A stretch of 64,000 nucleotides of DNA from Methanocaldococcus bathoardescens (GCF_000739065.1 NZ_CP009149.1:1054001-1118000), one strand, 5' to 3'. Positions 28,435 through 38,986 are shown, counted from the first letter of the stretch. Translations and numbers: made by a program. Notes: a model not told the origin generated them from the sequence alone.

Positions 28435-30090
28435 ATGGCAATGAGCTTAAAGAAAATTGGTGCTATTGCAGTTGGAGGGGCAATGGTTGCTACAGCTTTA
28501 GCAAGCGGAGTCGCTGCTGAAGTAACAGTTATTGGAGATGTTTCAAAAGACTTATTCGTTAAAGATGGACAGCCAAATTGTTACGTTGTTGTAGGTGCTG
28601 ATGCTCCATCAACAATGGATGTTGTTTCAGCTGCTGATATCGCTGCTAAAATAGGAAGCTTATGCTACAAAGAAGGAACAGTCGAAGATGGAAGTGCTGA
28701 CATAAAAATTCACGCAGTTGCAAATTCTGATGATTGGGATATATTAAAGAATGAAATTCCAAACGGTAATTATACAGTATTTGTTGCAGCTTCTGACAGC
28801 GATTATTCAGATTCATTTGATAATGCAGGAGCAGACAATTATGGTTTAGATGCTAATGCTTTAGATTTAAATACCAATAACGTTAGTAAGACTGTTTCTT
28901 TAGGAGATGTAGCAACAATGTTAAAAGTTGAAGATATTGACCCATCAGACTGGTATAATTCAGATGGAGATGCAGGAGAAATTGTTGCTGTTGCTGTTAA
29001 AAACGATTCAGATAGCTTAACTATTGACAAAAAAGCAGCAATTTATATGACATTAGCTTATACAGATGGTGGAGAAACATTTGCTGACCATGTTGCATTG
29101 AAACCAGGTATGAGAATTCCATTCTTAGGACAAGAACAAGCAGTAGTTAAAATTGATGCTGATGATGATGTAATATATCTTGGAACCTCAGTATACGATG
29201 GAGTTTTAAAAGAAGGCGAAACTTATGATGTAGGAAATGGATACGAAGTTAAAGTAAAATCAGTATTAAAGTCAACAAACCAAGGAGAATACAAAGTAAC
29301 TATCGATATATTAAAAGATGGTAAAGTTGTTGCTGAGAAATCAGATACAGTAACAAGCACACAATCAATGAAAGTAATTTATGGTGACAAAGTAGGAGTT
29401 GTTGTACACGGTGCATGGATGGACGTTGGAGAGAACTACGGATATGCAGAATTGTTAATCTGCAAAGATGTTAAAGAATTAGAATTAGGTAAAAAATACG
29501 TTGGAGATTGGAAAGTGTATGCAATTACAAATGACACCAATGATAAAATAGAATTAAAATCAAGTATAGATAGTGATACTCCAGTTTTCGGTATTGCATT
29601 AAGATATGACGGAGATAAGTTAGATGATTTAGACAGTGGTGATGAATTAGATATATTAGATTACGTTACATTTAAATTTGATGACAAAGACAAGACAGAT
29701 AAACTATACGTCTACTTCTCAATGGATAAATCTGTTGATGCTACATTAGACATTGGACAGAAAGTTAGTGCATTAAACGCAGATGTCACATTAAAAGGAA
29801 TCAAAGCTGACGCTGTTACACCAGTTGCATTAACAGCACCAATCGCTAAGTTAGATACAGAAGTTAGCTTAGACACAGCTGACAAGAACTTAGTCTTAGT
29901 TGGAGGACCAGTTGCAAACAAATTAACAAAAGCATTAGTTGATGCAGGTAAATTAACATTAGACAACGACAGTCCAGCAACAATCGCTGTCTTACCAGGA
30001 GAAGCAAACGGACACGATGTTGTAGTTGTAGCTGGTGGAGACAGAGAGAAAACAAGAGAAGCTGCTTTAGAGTTAATCAAAATGATTTAA
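28435..30090 (+). CDS. slp: S-layer surface protein
   Basis: This 551-aa protein begins MAMSLKKIGAIAVGGAMVAT, a signal peptide expected to be cut after Ala28 (SGVAA before EVTVIGD). The mature part is acidic and rich in Asp, Thr and Val with Asn-x-Ser/Thr sequons. It ends with the methanococcal S-layer C-terminal motif (LVLVGGPVANKLTKALVDAG, then VVVVAGGDREKTREAALELI). It forms the crystalline cell wall and should be one of the most abundant proteins. GGTGAT lies five bases before the ATG. Codon choice (many AAC, GTC, GGA) differs from the neighbouring ATPases, as expected for high expression. Confidence 0.97.
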   Translation: MAMSLKKIGAIAVGGAMVATALASGVAAEVTVIGDVSKDLFVKDGQPNCYVVVGADAPSTMDVVSAADIAAKIGSLCYKEGTVEDGSADIKIHAVANSDDWDILKNEIPNGNYTVFVAASDSDYSDSFDNAGADNYGLDANALDLNTNNVSKTVSLGDVATMLKVEDIDPSDWYNSDGDAGEIVAVAVKNDSDSLTIDKKAAIYMTLAYTDGGETFADHVALKPGMRIPFLGQEQAVVKIDADDDVIYLGTSVYDGVLKEGETYDVGNGYEVKVKSVLKSTNQGEYKVTIDILKDGKVVAEKSDTVTSTQSMKVIYGDKVGVVVHGAWMDVGENYGYAELLICKDVKELELGKKYVGDWKVYAITNDTNDKIELKSSIDSDTPVFGIALRYDGDKLDDLDSGDELDILDYVTFKFDDKDKTDKLYVYFSMDKSVDATLDIGQKVSALNADVTLKGIKADAVTPVALTAPIAKLDTEVSLDTADKNLVLVGGPVANKLTKALVDAGKLTLDNDSPATIAVLPGEANGHDVVVVAGGDREKTREAALELIKMI

Positions 30091-30092
30091 AT

Positions 30093-30126
30093 TTTTTAAA
30101 TCTTTTTTTTCTTTTTATTTTTTTAG
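30093..30126 (+). terminator. T-rich terminator after the S-layer gene
   Basis: Directly after the stop codon come T-runs of 6, 7, 5 and 7 separated by one to four other bases. Oligo-T tracts terminate archaeal RNA polymerase without a hairpin, and this tract is the densest I noticed in the window. Confidence 0.7.
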
Positions 30127-30165
30127 ATAACTTAATTTATAGATTTAAATTAATTTGGTGATAGA

Positions 30166-31191
30166 ATGAGATTTTTTGATAGAGAGAAAGAACTTAACTA
30201 TTTAAAAACCTACTGCCAATTAGAGCCTAATTCTATTTTATTTGTTTATGGTCCTAAGTCATCTGGTAAAACAACAGTAATGCTTAGAGTTATTGAGGAA
30301 TTATCAAAGGAGAATGATATTATCTTTTTCTATTATGATTTGAGGGAGTATGCTACACCAACAAAAGAAGAGTTTTTAGAAATATTTTTTGAGAAAGGAG
30401 ATAAAAAGTATTTGCTAAATAAATTTGAAATTAACTTAAAGATATTTAAGTTTGGGATTGAAGAAAAGTTTGATTTTAACAGTATAAAATTAAATGATGT
30501 ATTTGGCAAGATGAAAGAGAGTATTAAAGCAGTTATAAAAGATGGGAAGAAGCCAGTTTTAATAATTGATGAATTACAGAAATTGAAGCATATTTATTTT
30601 AACGGAGAAGGCAAAGGAGATAAATCACTATTAAATGAGTTATTTAATCTCTTTGTTCATTTGACTAAAGTAAGACATCTATGCCATGTTATTTGTCTAA
30701 CTTCTGATACCTTATTTATTGAAGAGATATATCAAAACTCTACCTTAGAAAATACCTCTGAATATTATCTAATTGATTGGTTAAGAAAAGGAACTATAAG
30801 AAATATTTTAAAAGAAGAGGGATTTAGTGAGGAGGAGGTAAATTATTGTTCGAAGTATTTATCATTACCTTATGAAATCTCTCAGTTGATAAATAATAAA
30901 AAATTAGGTTTATCTGTTGAAGAGACTATAAAGCAGTGGATTAATATCGAGAAGGATAAGATAAAATATTTAATTGATACAACCGATTTAGATGAAGAGG
31001 AAATTTATAAAGTTCTATCCAAGTTTAAGGATAAGATAAAAATCTCTTATGATAAAGAAGTTAAAAAAGAAGAAATGAAGTATATAAAATTTTTAATTGA
31101 GAATGAAATTTTGTTTTATGATGTGATAAATGGAATAATTAAGCCAACGTCTATAAAGAAGTGGTATGCTATAAGAGAGGTTCTAAAATAA
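30166..31191 (+). CDS. Archaeal AAA/STAND-type ATPase (ATPase_2 family), copy 2
   Basis: This 341-aa paralogue of the 26929-28008 protein starts MRFFDREKELNYLKTY. It has Walker A at residues 29-36 (GPKSSGKT), Walker [12 protein letters not shown] and RHLCHVICLTSDTLFIEEIY. The C-terminal helical region ends WYAIREVLK, comparable to WNAIKKLL in copy 1. The two differ at many positions, so the duplication is not recent. It follows the S-layer gene by 75 bp beyond a terminator. Function unknown. Confidence 0.85.
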   Translation: MRFFDREKELNYLKTYCQLEPNSILFVYGPKSSGKTTVMLRVIEELSKENDIIFFYYDLREYATPTKEEFLEIFFEKGDKKYLLNKFEINLKIFKFGIEEKFDFNSIKLNDVFGKMKESIKAVIKDGKKPVLIIDELQKLKHIYFNGEGKGDKSLLNELFNLFVHLTKVRHLCHVICLTSDTLFIEEIYQNSTLENTSEYYLIDWLRKGTIRNILKEEGFSEEEVNYCSKYLSLPYEISQLINNKKLGLSVEETIKQWINIEKDKIKYLIDTTDLDEEEIYKVLSKFKDKIKISYDKEVKKEEMKYIKFLIENEILFYDVINGIIKPTSIKKWYAIREVLK

Positions 31192-31263
31192 ATTAATGGT
31201 TAAAATGAAGTTTTTAATTTTTATAATATTTTAATTTAAAAAAAGATTCCTATAAGGGATAGA

Positions 31264-31876
31264 ATGAAAACTAACTGAGAAAAACATTACATTATTTGCT
31301 CTAACTTGTTTTGTAATTATATCTACTACTTGGCTATTTTTAAATCCAATTCAACCAAAAGAAAAATACATAGCTGAGATTAAAGAAGGGGATTATGTTG
31401 TTATAAAAGGATACATCCAAGAGATGTATGTTAAAAGGGACAAATATAGGCATGTTATTAATATTTCAAGAATAGTTATAAATGATGGCACTGGAAATTT
31501 GGATATTGTTGCCTTTGGTAAGACAAGGGAAGAGCTTTTAAATTACATATTAAGCTATTATCCAATGATTAAAGAAGGAGATTATGTTGAAGTTAAAGGA
31601 AAAATCTCAGTATATAATGGAAAGTATGAAATAATTTTAAATGATATTGAAGATTTTAAGCTAATAGAAAAGAGAAACTTTGAGAGGGACATTTATCTAT
31701 CCTCCACACCAACAAATATCTATGCCTCAAAATATGGTAAAAAGTATCATACATCAAAAAACTGCCCTTATGGAAAAAGATTAAAAGAAGAAAATATAAT
31801 ATATTTTTATTCTGAAGATGATGCAAAGGTTCTTGGTTATGAAAAATGCAAATGGTGTGAAGAACATGGTGAATGA
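31264..31876 (+). pseudogene. OB-fold protein with N-terminal anchor; frameshift near the start codon
   Basis: The open frame from 31424 gives only the C-terminal 150 residues, but coding continues upstream in frame to 31268 with no ATG, GTG or TTG start. An ATG at 31264 with AAGGGAT before it is followed by four A's; reading three would join it to that frame. The protein would then start MKLTEKNITLFALTCFVIIS, a membrane anchor. An OB-fold-like region follows (DGTGNLDIVAFGKTREEL, EVKGKISVYNGKYEI), then an Ada-like metal site (HTSKNCPY, GYEKCKWCEEH). It is either a one-base insertion, a sequencing error or a slippage site. Function unknown. Confidence 0.75.
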
Positions 31877-31905
31877 TTATGGGAAAATAATAAAAAATTC
31901 TTTGC

Positions 31906-31926
31906 GAAACTTTTAGTAAAAGTTTC
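31906..31926. repeat. Perfect hairpin GAAACTTTT-AGT-AAAAGTTTC
   Basis: A nine-base perfect stem with a three-base loop, 30 bp after the OB-fold gene. It is the first of three inverted repeats packed into the gap before the decarboxylase gene. Confidence 0.65.
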
Positions 31927-31943
31927 ATCAAAACCCGTCCATT

Positions 31944-32046
31944 TAACCAATTATCAAAGTTTTTAATTGTTATAAGGCAGTTATAGAAGCCCCTTTGGGG
32001 CTTCTAAATATTCCTTAATAGACAATATTCCTTTGATAATTGGTTA
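31944..32046. repeat. 103-bp nested inverted repeat
   Basis: A 16-base arm (TAACCAATTATCAAAG at 31944-31959) pairs exactly with 32031-32046. Inside lie ATTGT/ACAAT, TAAGG/CCTTA and a perfect central hairpin GAAGCCCC-TTT-GGGGCTTC. The layout matches the MITE-like elements at 28057 and 38987, but the arm sequence is different. The whole could form one long imperfect stem in RNA or a cruciform in DNA. Confidence 0.65.
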
Positions 32047-32050
32047 TAAG

Positions 32051-32069
32051 TTAGGGCTTTCAGCCCTAA
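32051..32069. repeat. Perfect hairpin TTAGGGCT-TTC-AGCCCTAA
   Basis: An eight-base perfect stem with a three-base loop, five bases beyond the 103-bp inverted repeat and 48 bp before the decarboxylase gene. Confidence 0.65.
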
Positions 32070-32116
32070 TTAATGTCCCAAAATCTAAATTAAGTTAAGA
32101 AATACGGTGATTAATT

Positions 32117-32737
32117 ATGGGAAAATATAAGAAATTTTTTGCTATAGCTGTTTGTTCTCTACTGTTATTTACTGTTTATTTTTATAGAGACCCAGATAGG
32201 GATATAACAAAAGGAAATAACATCATCTTATCCCCAGCCGATGGAACTGTAGAGTATATAAAATTCTACAAAAATGGAGAAGCAGAAGTTTTTAAAGATG
32301 GAAATTACTATGTTCTAAATGTTTCAAAATACTTTCCAAATGGTTGTTATGTTATAGGCATTTTTATGTCTCCATTAGATGTGCATGTCAATAGAGCCCC
32401 AATAAGTGGAAAAGTTGTATATACAAAGCATATAGATGGGAGTTTCTATCCAGCATTTTTAAAAGATGTAGAAAAAATAAATGAAAGAAATGTAGTAATA
32501 ATAAAAAATGGTTCTGATTATATTGGAGTTGCCCAAATAGCTGGTTTTGTTGCAAGAAGATGCGTTCTCAATATAAAAGAAGGAGATTATGTTGAGATGG
32601 GAGAAAGAATTGGTAAAATAAAGCTTGGCTCACAAACAGCAGTTATAATCCCATCTAATTACAATATAACAATTAAAGTGGGAGAGAAGGTCTATGCAGG
32701 ACAGACAATCGTTGCAGTCAAAAATACAGCTAATTAA
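32117..32737 (+). CDS. asd: Archaetidylserine decarboxylase (small PSD type)
   Basis: This 206-aa protein has an N-terminal membrane segment ([17 protein letters not shown]) and the PSD core: [44 protein letters not shown] and GYVARRC-like [11 protein letters not shown]. The self-cleavage site is [10 protein letters not shown]; its Ser becomes the pyruvoyl group of the alpha chain. It should convert archaetidylserine to archaetidylethanolamine in the membrane. GGTGATT precedes the ATG. The next gene overlaps its 3' end by 44 bp. Confidence 0.88.
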   Translation: MGKYKKFFAIAVCSLLLFTVYFYRDPDRDITKGNNIILSPADGTVEYIKFYKNGEAEVFKDGNYYVLNVSKYFPNGCYVIGIFMSPLDVHVNRAPISGKVVYTKHIDGSFYPAFLKDVEKINERNVVIIKNGSDYIGVAQIAGFVARRCVLNIKEGDYVEMGERIGKIKLGSQTAVIIPSNYNITIKVGEKVYAGQTIVAVKNTAN

Positions 32738-33590
32738 TGAGATAAAAGAGAGGGTTTCAAGAATTAGAGAGAATTTAGGGTTAAGTAAAGCGTTATTTGA
32801 TATAGTAGATATTAAAGTAGATGGGAAAATACTAACCATTTACACAAAAAACAGAAGTGATAAATCTACAATTATAGGGCCTGGAGGTTGGGTGGTTGGA
32901 AAATTAAGGGAGGAGATGAAAGATAGATTTGAAATTATAAGAGTTGAGGATTATACTGACAAAGTTTTATTTGAAAAAAGGGTAGAGACAATTAAATCTC
33001 TATTTAATGATGATATTTTTCAAGATATCTGTAACTATTTTTTATATGGAGAAATTCCAAAAAAGAAGAGAGATGTTATCTGCTTAGTCCAATGTCAGTA
33101 TGATTTATATGTTGTTGATATTTTATCAAATATTTTTAATGTTAAAGCATTAACTTATGATTTCCCAGCTTTAGTTCCACAAAAAACAAAAGAAAAGATT
33201 TTAGATTTTTTAAATAAAAGGAATATAGAGCATGAGTTTTTAAAAATAAACTTTACAAAAGATGAAATAAAAAATCTTATAAATTCATTCCCTTGTGGAT
33301 TTTTAAAAGATAAAATTATAAAAGATGGATTAAAAGGAGAGATATTTACAAGCTGTTTAAATTGTGGGATTTTTAAATATGACAACGGAATAATTATAAA
33401 CTTTTTTGAGCTATTTCCAATAAAAATTAAAAAGGATGAAAATTATTTAAATTACTGTCCTTTATGCATCCAAAGCTGTAAAATTGAGAAAAATAAAGAG
33501 AAATTTATAAAAAAGGTTGTTAAAGATGTTTACAGAGGATTTAAAGAGCCAACAGATGCTTCTGAAGAGATATTATCAATAATAAAGTAA
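32694..33590 (+). CDS. KH-domain protein with cysteine-rich C-terminal region
   Basis: This 298-aa protein has a KH-type RNA-binding motif near residue 65 ([18 protein letters not shown]). A middle alpha/beta domain follows ([38 protein letters not shown]) that resembles a PP-loop fold lacking the SGG loop. The end holds CLNCGIF and CPLCIQSCK, a possible metal site. RNA modification or sulfur chemistry would fit this build, but that is inference. The ATG at 32694, inside asd, follows GAGAAGGT; the overlap implies coupling. Confidence 0.7.
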   Translation: MQDRQSLQSKIQLINEIKERVSRIRENLGLSKALFDIVDIKVDGKILTIYTKNRSDKSTIIGPGGWVVGKLREEMKDRFEIIRVEDYTDKVLFEKRVETIKSLFNDDIFQDICNYFLYGEIPKKKRDVICLVQCQYDLYVVDILSNIFNVKALTYDFPALVPQKTKEKILDFLNKRNIEHEFLKINFTKDEIKNLINSFPCGFLKDKIIKDGLKGEIFTSCLNCGIFKYDNGIIINFFELFPIKIKKDENYLNYCPLCIQSCKIEKNKEKFIKKVVKDVYRGFKEPTDASEEILSIIK

Positions 33591-33626
33591 TTTGTGGCGG
33601 TATTAATTATTCTATTTTCCGAATGA

Positions 33627-33785
33627 AACTTTTTAAGAAAGTTGAACAAAATCCTTAACGGATTTAGTTGAATAATCGTAGATTATTCAACTTCCCTGCA
33701 ACCATAGGTTGCAGTGAATGTAGCTGGAAAGCAGAGCTTTCCATTTCATAAAAACTAACACTTCTGAGCATAAGCAAGGAAGTGT
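33627..33785. repeat. Array of six consecutive hairpins
   Basis: Six perfect stems follow one another: AACTTT/AAAGTT (33627-33643), AAATCC/GGATTT (33649-33665), a 12-base stem around GTA (33666-33692), CTGCAACC/GGTTGCAG around ATA (33696-33714), TGGAAAGC/GCTTTCCA around AGA (33725-33743), and ACACTTC/GAAGTGT around 14 bases (33758-33785). They fill most of the 222-bp gap between the KH gene and mfnD. There is no coding capacity in this gap. Each stem has a different sequence, so this is not a simple repeat. Confidence 0.7.
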
Positions 33786-33812
33786 AAATTAAAAGATTCC
33801 TACGGTGATAAA

Positions 33813-35718
<1,906 letters not shown>

Positions 35719-35760
35719 TTAAATATTAAATTATTAAATCATTTTTTAATGGTTGAAAAT

Positions 35761-36510
35761 ATGTTATTTGTTGTAGGTATAGGTAGTGGTAGTGAAAGGC
35801 ATTTTACAAAAGAAGCTGAAGAGGTATTAAATAACGTAGATTTAATTGTATGCTATAAAAATTACAAAAGATTTGTTGAGAGATTTAATAAGCCAATATA
35901 CACAACAGGTATGACAAAAGAGATTGATAGAGTTGATTATGCTTTAAAAGAGGCAAAAGATAAAGATGTTGCTTTAGTTTCAAGTGGTGATGCAACAATT
36001 TATGGATTAGCTTCATTAGCTTATGAGATAAATGCTGTTAAAGGCTACAATGTGGATATAAAAGTTATTCCAGGAATAACAGCTGCTTCATTAGCTTCAG
36101 CAATCTTAGGAAGTCCATTAAATCATGATTTTGTTGTTATAAGTTTTAGCGATTTATTAACACCATTAGAAACAATACTAAAAAGATTTAAGTGTGCATT
36201 AGAAGGAGATTTTGTTATTTGCATATACAACCCACTAAGTAAAAGAAGAAGAGAGCCGTTTTTAAAAGCTATGGAAATATTAAATGACTTTGCAAAAGAT
36301 AAAGATTATGTAATTGGAATAGTTAAAAATGCTGGAAGAGATAAAGAGAATATTGTAATTACAAACTTTAAAGAGCTTTATAACAACTTAGACAGCTATT
36401 TAGAGTTCATAGATATGAATACAATATTAATTATTGGAAATTCTTCAACAAAAATTATCAATAACAAGATGATAACTCCAAGGGGCTATTTAGATAAGTA
36501 TAAGATTTAG
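35761..36510 (+). CDS. cbiH: CbiH: cobalt-precorrin-3B C17-methyltransferase
   Basis: This SAM-dependent tetrapyrrole methylase (249 aa) starts MLFVVGIGSGSERHFTKEAE and has VALVSSGDATIYGLASLAYE, VIPGITAASLASAILGSPL and IYNPLSKRRREPF, all typical of CbiH/CobJ. It contracts the corrin ring during anaerobic cobalamin synthesis. Corrinoid is needed by Mtr and by Mmp10. The ATG at 35761 follows GGTTGA; an ATG four codons upstream contains that site. Confidence 0.93.
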   Translation: MLFVVGIGSGSERHFTKEAEEVLNNVDLIVCYKNYKRFVERFNKPIYTTGMTKEIDRVDYALKEAKDKDVALVSSGDATIYGLASLAYEINAVKGYNVDIKVIPGITAASLASAILGSPLNHDFVVISFSDLLTPLETILKRFKCALEGDFVICIYNPLSKRRREPFLKAMEILNDFAKDKDYVIGIVKNAGRDKENIVITNFKELYNNLDSYLEFIDMNTILIIGNSSTKIINNKMITPRGYLDKYKI

Positions 36511-36518
36511 GTGGAAAT

Positions 36519-37640
36519 ATGCTTGAAAAAATCAAACAAGAGCTAAATTCTTATTTCTTAGAAAGAAGGGAAGAAATAGATATAGCATTAACTTCAATCT
36601 TAGCTAATGAGCATACTGTATTCTTAGGAAATCCAGGAGTTGCAAAATCACAATTAATTAGAGCTATAGCATCCCACATAAACGCTAACTACTTCGAAAA
36701 ACTTATAACAAGATTTACTACCGAAGATGAGTTATTCGGCCCTCTAAGTATTAAAGAGTTAAAGGATAATGATAGATTCGTTAGAAAAACTAACGGTTAT
36801 CTGCCGAGTGCTGAAATTGCCTTCTTGGATGAGGTTTTTAAAGCTAATAGCTCTATATTAAACGCTTTGCTTTCGATAATCAATGAAAGAATTTATCATA
36901 ATGGGGATAAGATAGAGAAAGTTCCATTAATTAGTTTGTTCGGAGCTTCAAATGAACTACCAGAAGAGAATGAGTTATTAGCTTTCTATGATAGGTTTTT
37001 GTTTAGGAAGGTAGTTAGAGGAATAAGAAGCTATGAAAATCTATCAAAGCTGATTGATTTAGAGGAAGAATATAAGCCAAAAACCGTTATTGACATTGAA
37101 GATGTTAAAGAATTACAGAAAGAAGCCTTAAAGGTTGATATATCAAATATAAAAGAAGATTTAATTAAAATAAAGTTATCATTGGAAAGTGAAGGAATAA
37201 AAATCTCTGATAGAAGATTTAAAAAATCAGTTAAGGCAGTTAAATGCTTCGCTTATCTAAATGAAAAAGAAAAAGCGGATGAGAATGATTTAGATATTTT
37301 AAGGCATATATACTGGAATGAGCCAGATGAGTTTTATAGAGTTTCAGTTGAAATTTTTAAATTATCCAATCACTTTGCTGGCTTTGCATTGGAGCAGAGA
37401 GAAATCTTGGATAGCTTAATGAATGAAATAAAGAAAATTAATAAAGATAGAATACAGTTGGGAGGAATAGAGTATAGAAAATGCCTTGAAATATTAGGAA
37501 AGCTAAATAGCATGACTATAACCTTAAAAGATGTTAAAAATAAAGCAATTGAAGCAAACAAACCTTATGAACTTGTTGATGATGTTTTAAAAGAAGTTGA
37601 AGGGTTTAAAAAATATGTTGAAGAGTTATTGAAGGGATAA
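36519..37640 (+). CDS. MoxR/RavA-type AAA+ ATPase
   Basis: This 373-aa AAA+ protein has Walker A FLGNPGVAKSQLIRAI (about residue 38), Walker B EIAFLDEVFKANSSILNALL, FGASNELPEENELLAFYDRF (sensor and arginine region), and a helical lid. MoxR-family ATPases act with VWA-domain proteins as chaperones for metallo-complexes. Its VWA partner starts three bases after its stop, a RavA-ViaA-like arrangement. The client is unknown. Confidence 0.9.
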   Translation: MLEKIKQELNSYFLERREEIDIALTSILANEHTVFLGNPGVAKSQLIRAIASHINANYFEKLITRFTTEDELFGPLSIKELKDNDRFVRKTNGYLPSAEIAFLDEVFKANSSILNALLSIINERIYHNGDKIEKVPLISLFGASNELPEENELLAFYDRFLFRKVVRGIRSYENLSKLIDLEEEYKPKTVIDIEDVKELQKEALKVDISNIKEDLIKIKLSLESEGIKISDRRFKKSVKAVKCFAYLNEKEKADENDLDILRHIYWNEPDEFYRVSVEIFKLSNHFAGFALEQREILDSLMNEIKKINKDRIQLGGIEYRKCLEILGKLNSMTITLKDVKNKAIEANKPYELVDDVLKEVEGFKKYVEELLKG

Positions 37641-37643
37641 TTT

Positions 37644-38963
37644 ATGAAAAATGTCATAAAACATGATGCTTATGACAAAAAGGCATTTGAAAGATTTTTA
37701 AAGAATAGCAAATATTTACAAAAACTTCTTAGCTATTATTCTCAATTTCATCCAATTCATGAAAAATTGGCTGAAGATACCTTTTATGCATTCTTTAAGT
37801 ATGTTGTTGAATTTAATGAGCATGTTGAAGAAAAATTTAAGATAAATAAGGCAATATTGGAAGGAGCTATAAAAAATATTGAATATGAAAAAAGTAAGCT
37901 TTTAACTGAATTAGATGAAGTAAATGCTGGAACTGCTACAATAATGTTCTGTGAGAAATTTTTTGAAAATCTAAAACTTAAAAAGCTAAATAAAGAGCTA
38001 AAAAAATTTATATCTGAAGGAAAAGTTGAAGGATTTGAAGAGAAATTAAAAGATATTGCTAAAAATACAATGAAAGATATATCAGAAGAAATTTCTGAAG
38101 TTATACAGGGATTTAATGCTGCTGAGAATTTTGGTAAAGGGGAAGGAGATAAAAAGCTGTTATCACCAGAAGATAGAATAAAATTGGTAGATAAAATTTT
38201 GCAGAATAAAAAGATTAGAGAGATTGTGAAAAAACTTGGTAAATTAAGATTGTTGGCTATAAATGAATACAAATCAAAGATTAAACACTACTCTGGAGAG
38301 ATATACTCTACAAAAATTGGCAGGGATTTAAAGCATTTACTACCAAAAGAGGTCGTTAATCTTTCAGATGAGATTTTATATTATGATTTCCTTAGGAAAT
38401 TCGTTGATAAAAAGCTCTTAATTTATGATATTCAGAATAAATTGGAAAAGCAAAAAGGGCCGATTGTAGTTTTATTAGACCACAGTGGTTCAATGTATGG
38501 AGATAGAGAAATTTGGGGAAAGGCGGTTGCTTTATCTTTAATAGAAATTGCTAAGAGAGAAAATAGAGATATATATTACATTGCCTTTGATGATGGAGTT
38601 AGATTTGAGAAAAAAATAAATCCTAAAAATATAACCATAGATGAAATAATCGAAATTGCTTCCTTATATTTTGGTGGGGGAACAAATTTCATAGAGCCGT
38701 TAAATAGAGCCATAGAAATAATAAACGAAAATGAAGGCTTTAAAAATGCAGACATATTGTTAATAACTGATGGCTATGCTGAAGTAAATGATGTCTTTTT
38801 AAAAGAATTTGACAAGTTAAAAAATGAACATAATGTTAAATTAATCTCTGTGTTTGTTGAAGTCTTTCCAACAGAAACTTTGAAAATGATTTCTGATGAA
38901 GTTATAAAGGTTTATGATTTGGTAGATGAAGAAGCAAGAAAAATATATAGGGCAGTGTCTTAA
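37644..38963 (+). CDS. VWA-domain (ViaA-like) partner of the MoxR ATPase
   Basis: This 439-aa protein has a helical N-terminal region and a C-terminal von Willebrand A domain. The MIDAS residues are present: DHSGSMYG (about residue 277), the Thr in FGGGTNFIEPL and the Asp in LLITDGYAEV. ViaA-type proteins regulate a MoxR ATPase and bind client proteins. The gene pair sits between cbiH and AMMECR1 and is followed by a MITE-like inverted repeat. Confidence 0.88.
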   Translation: MKNVIKHDAYDKKAFERFLKNSKYLQKLLSYYSQFHPIHEKLAEDTFYAFFKYVVEFNEHVEEKFKINKAILEGAIKNIEYEKSKLLTELDEVNAGTATIMFCEKFFENLKLKKLNKELKKFISEGKVEGFEEKLKDIAKNTMKDISEEISEVIQGFNAAENFGKGEGDKKLLSPEDRIKLVDKILQNKKIREIVKKLGKLRLLAINEYKSKIKHYSGEIYSTKIGRDLKHLLPKEVVNLSDEILYYDFLRKFVDKKLLIYDIQNKLEKQKGPIVVLLDHSGSMYGDREIWGKAVALSLIEIAKRENRDIYYIAFDDGVRFEKKINPKNITIDEIIEIASLYFGGGTNFIEPLNRAIEIINENEGFKNADILLITDGYAEVNDVFLKEFDKLKNEHNVKLISVFVEVFPTETLKMISDEVIKVYDLVDEEARKIYRAVS

Positions 38964-38986
38964 TAAATAAATTATCAAAGTTATAT

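Noticed and set aside
31424-31876. OB-fold gene starting at the ATG at 31424
   Set aside because: This start would remove the anchor and half of the OB fold, and has no ribosome binding site; the upstream in-frame coding sequence points to a frameshift.
32117-32737. Decarboxylase LGSQ cleavage site as a defective pyruvoyl site
   Set aside because: Small PSD proteins vary after the Ser (GSS, GST, GSR, GSQ), and the Gly-Ser needed for cleavage is intact.
31906-33785. CRISPR array
   Set aside because: The hairpins differ in sequence and spacing, there are no direct repeats of 24-37 bp, and no cas genes are in the window.
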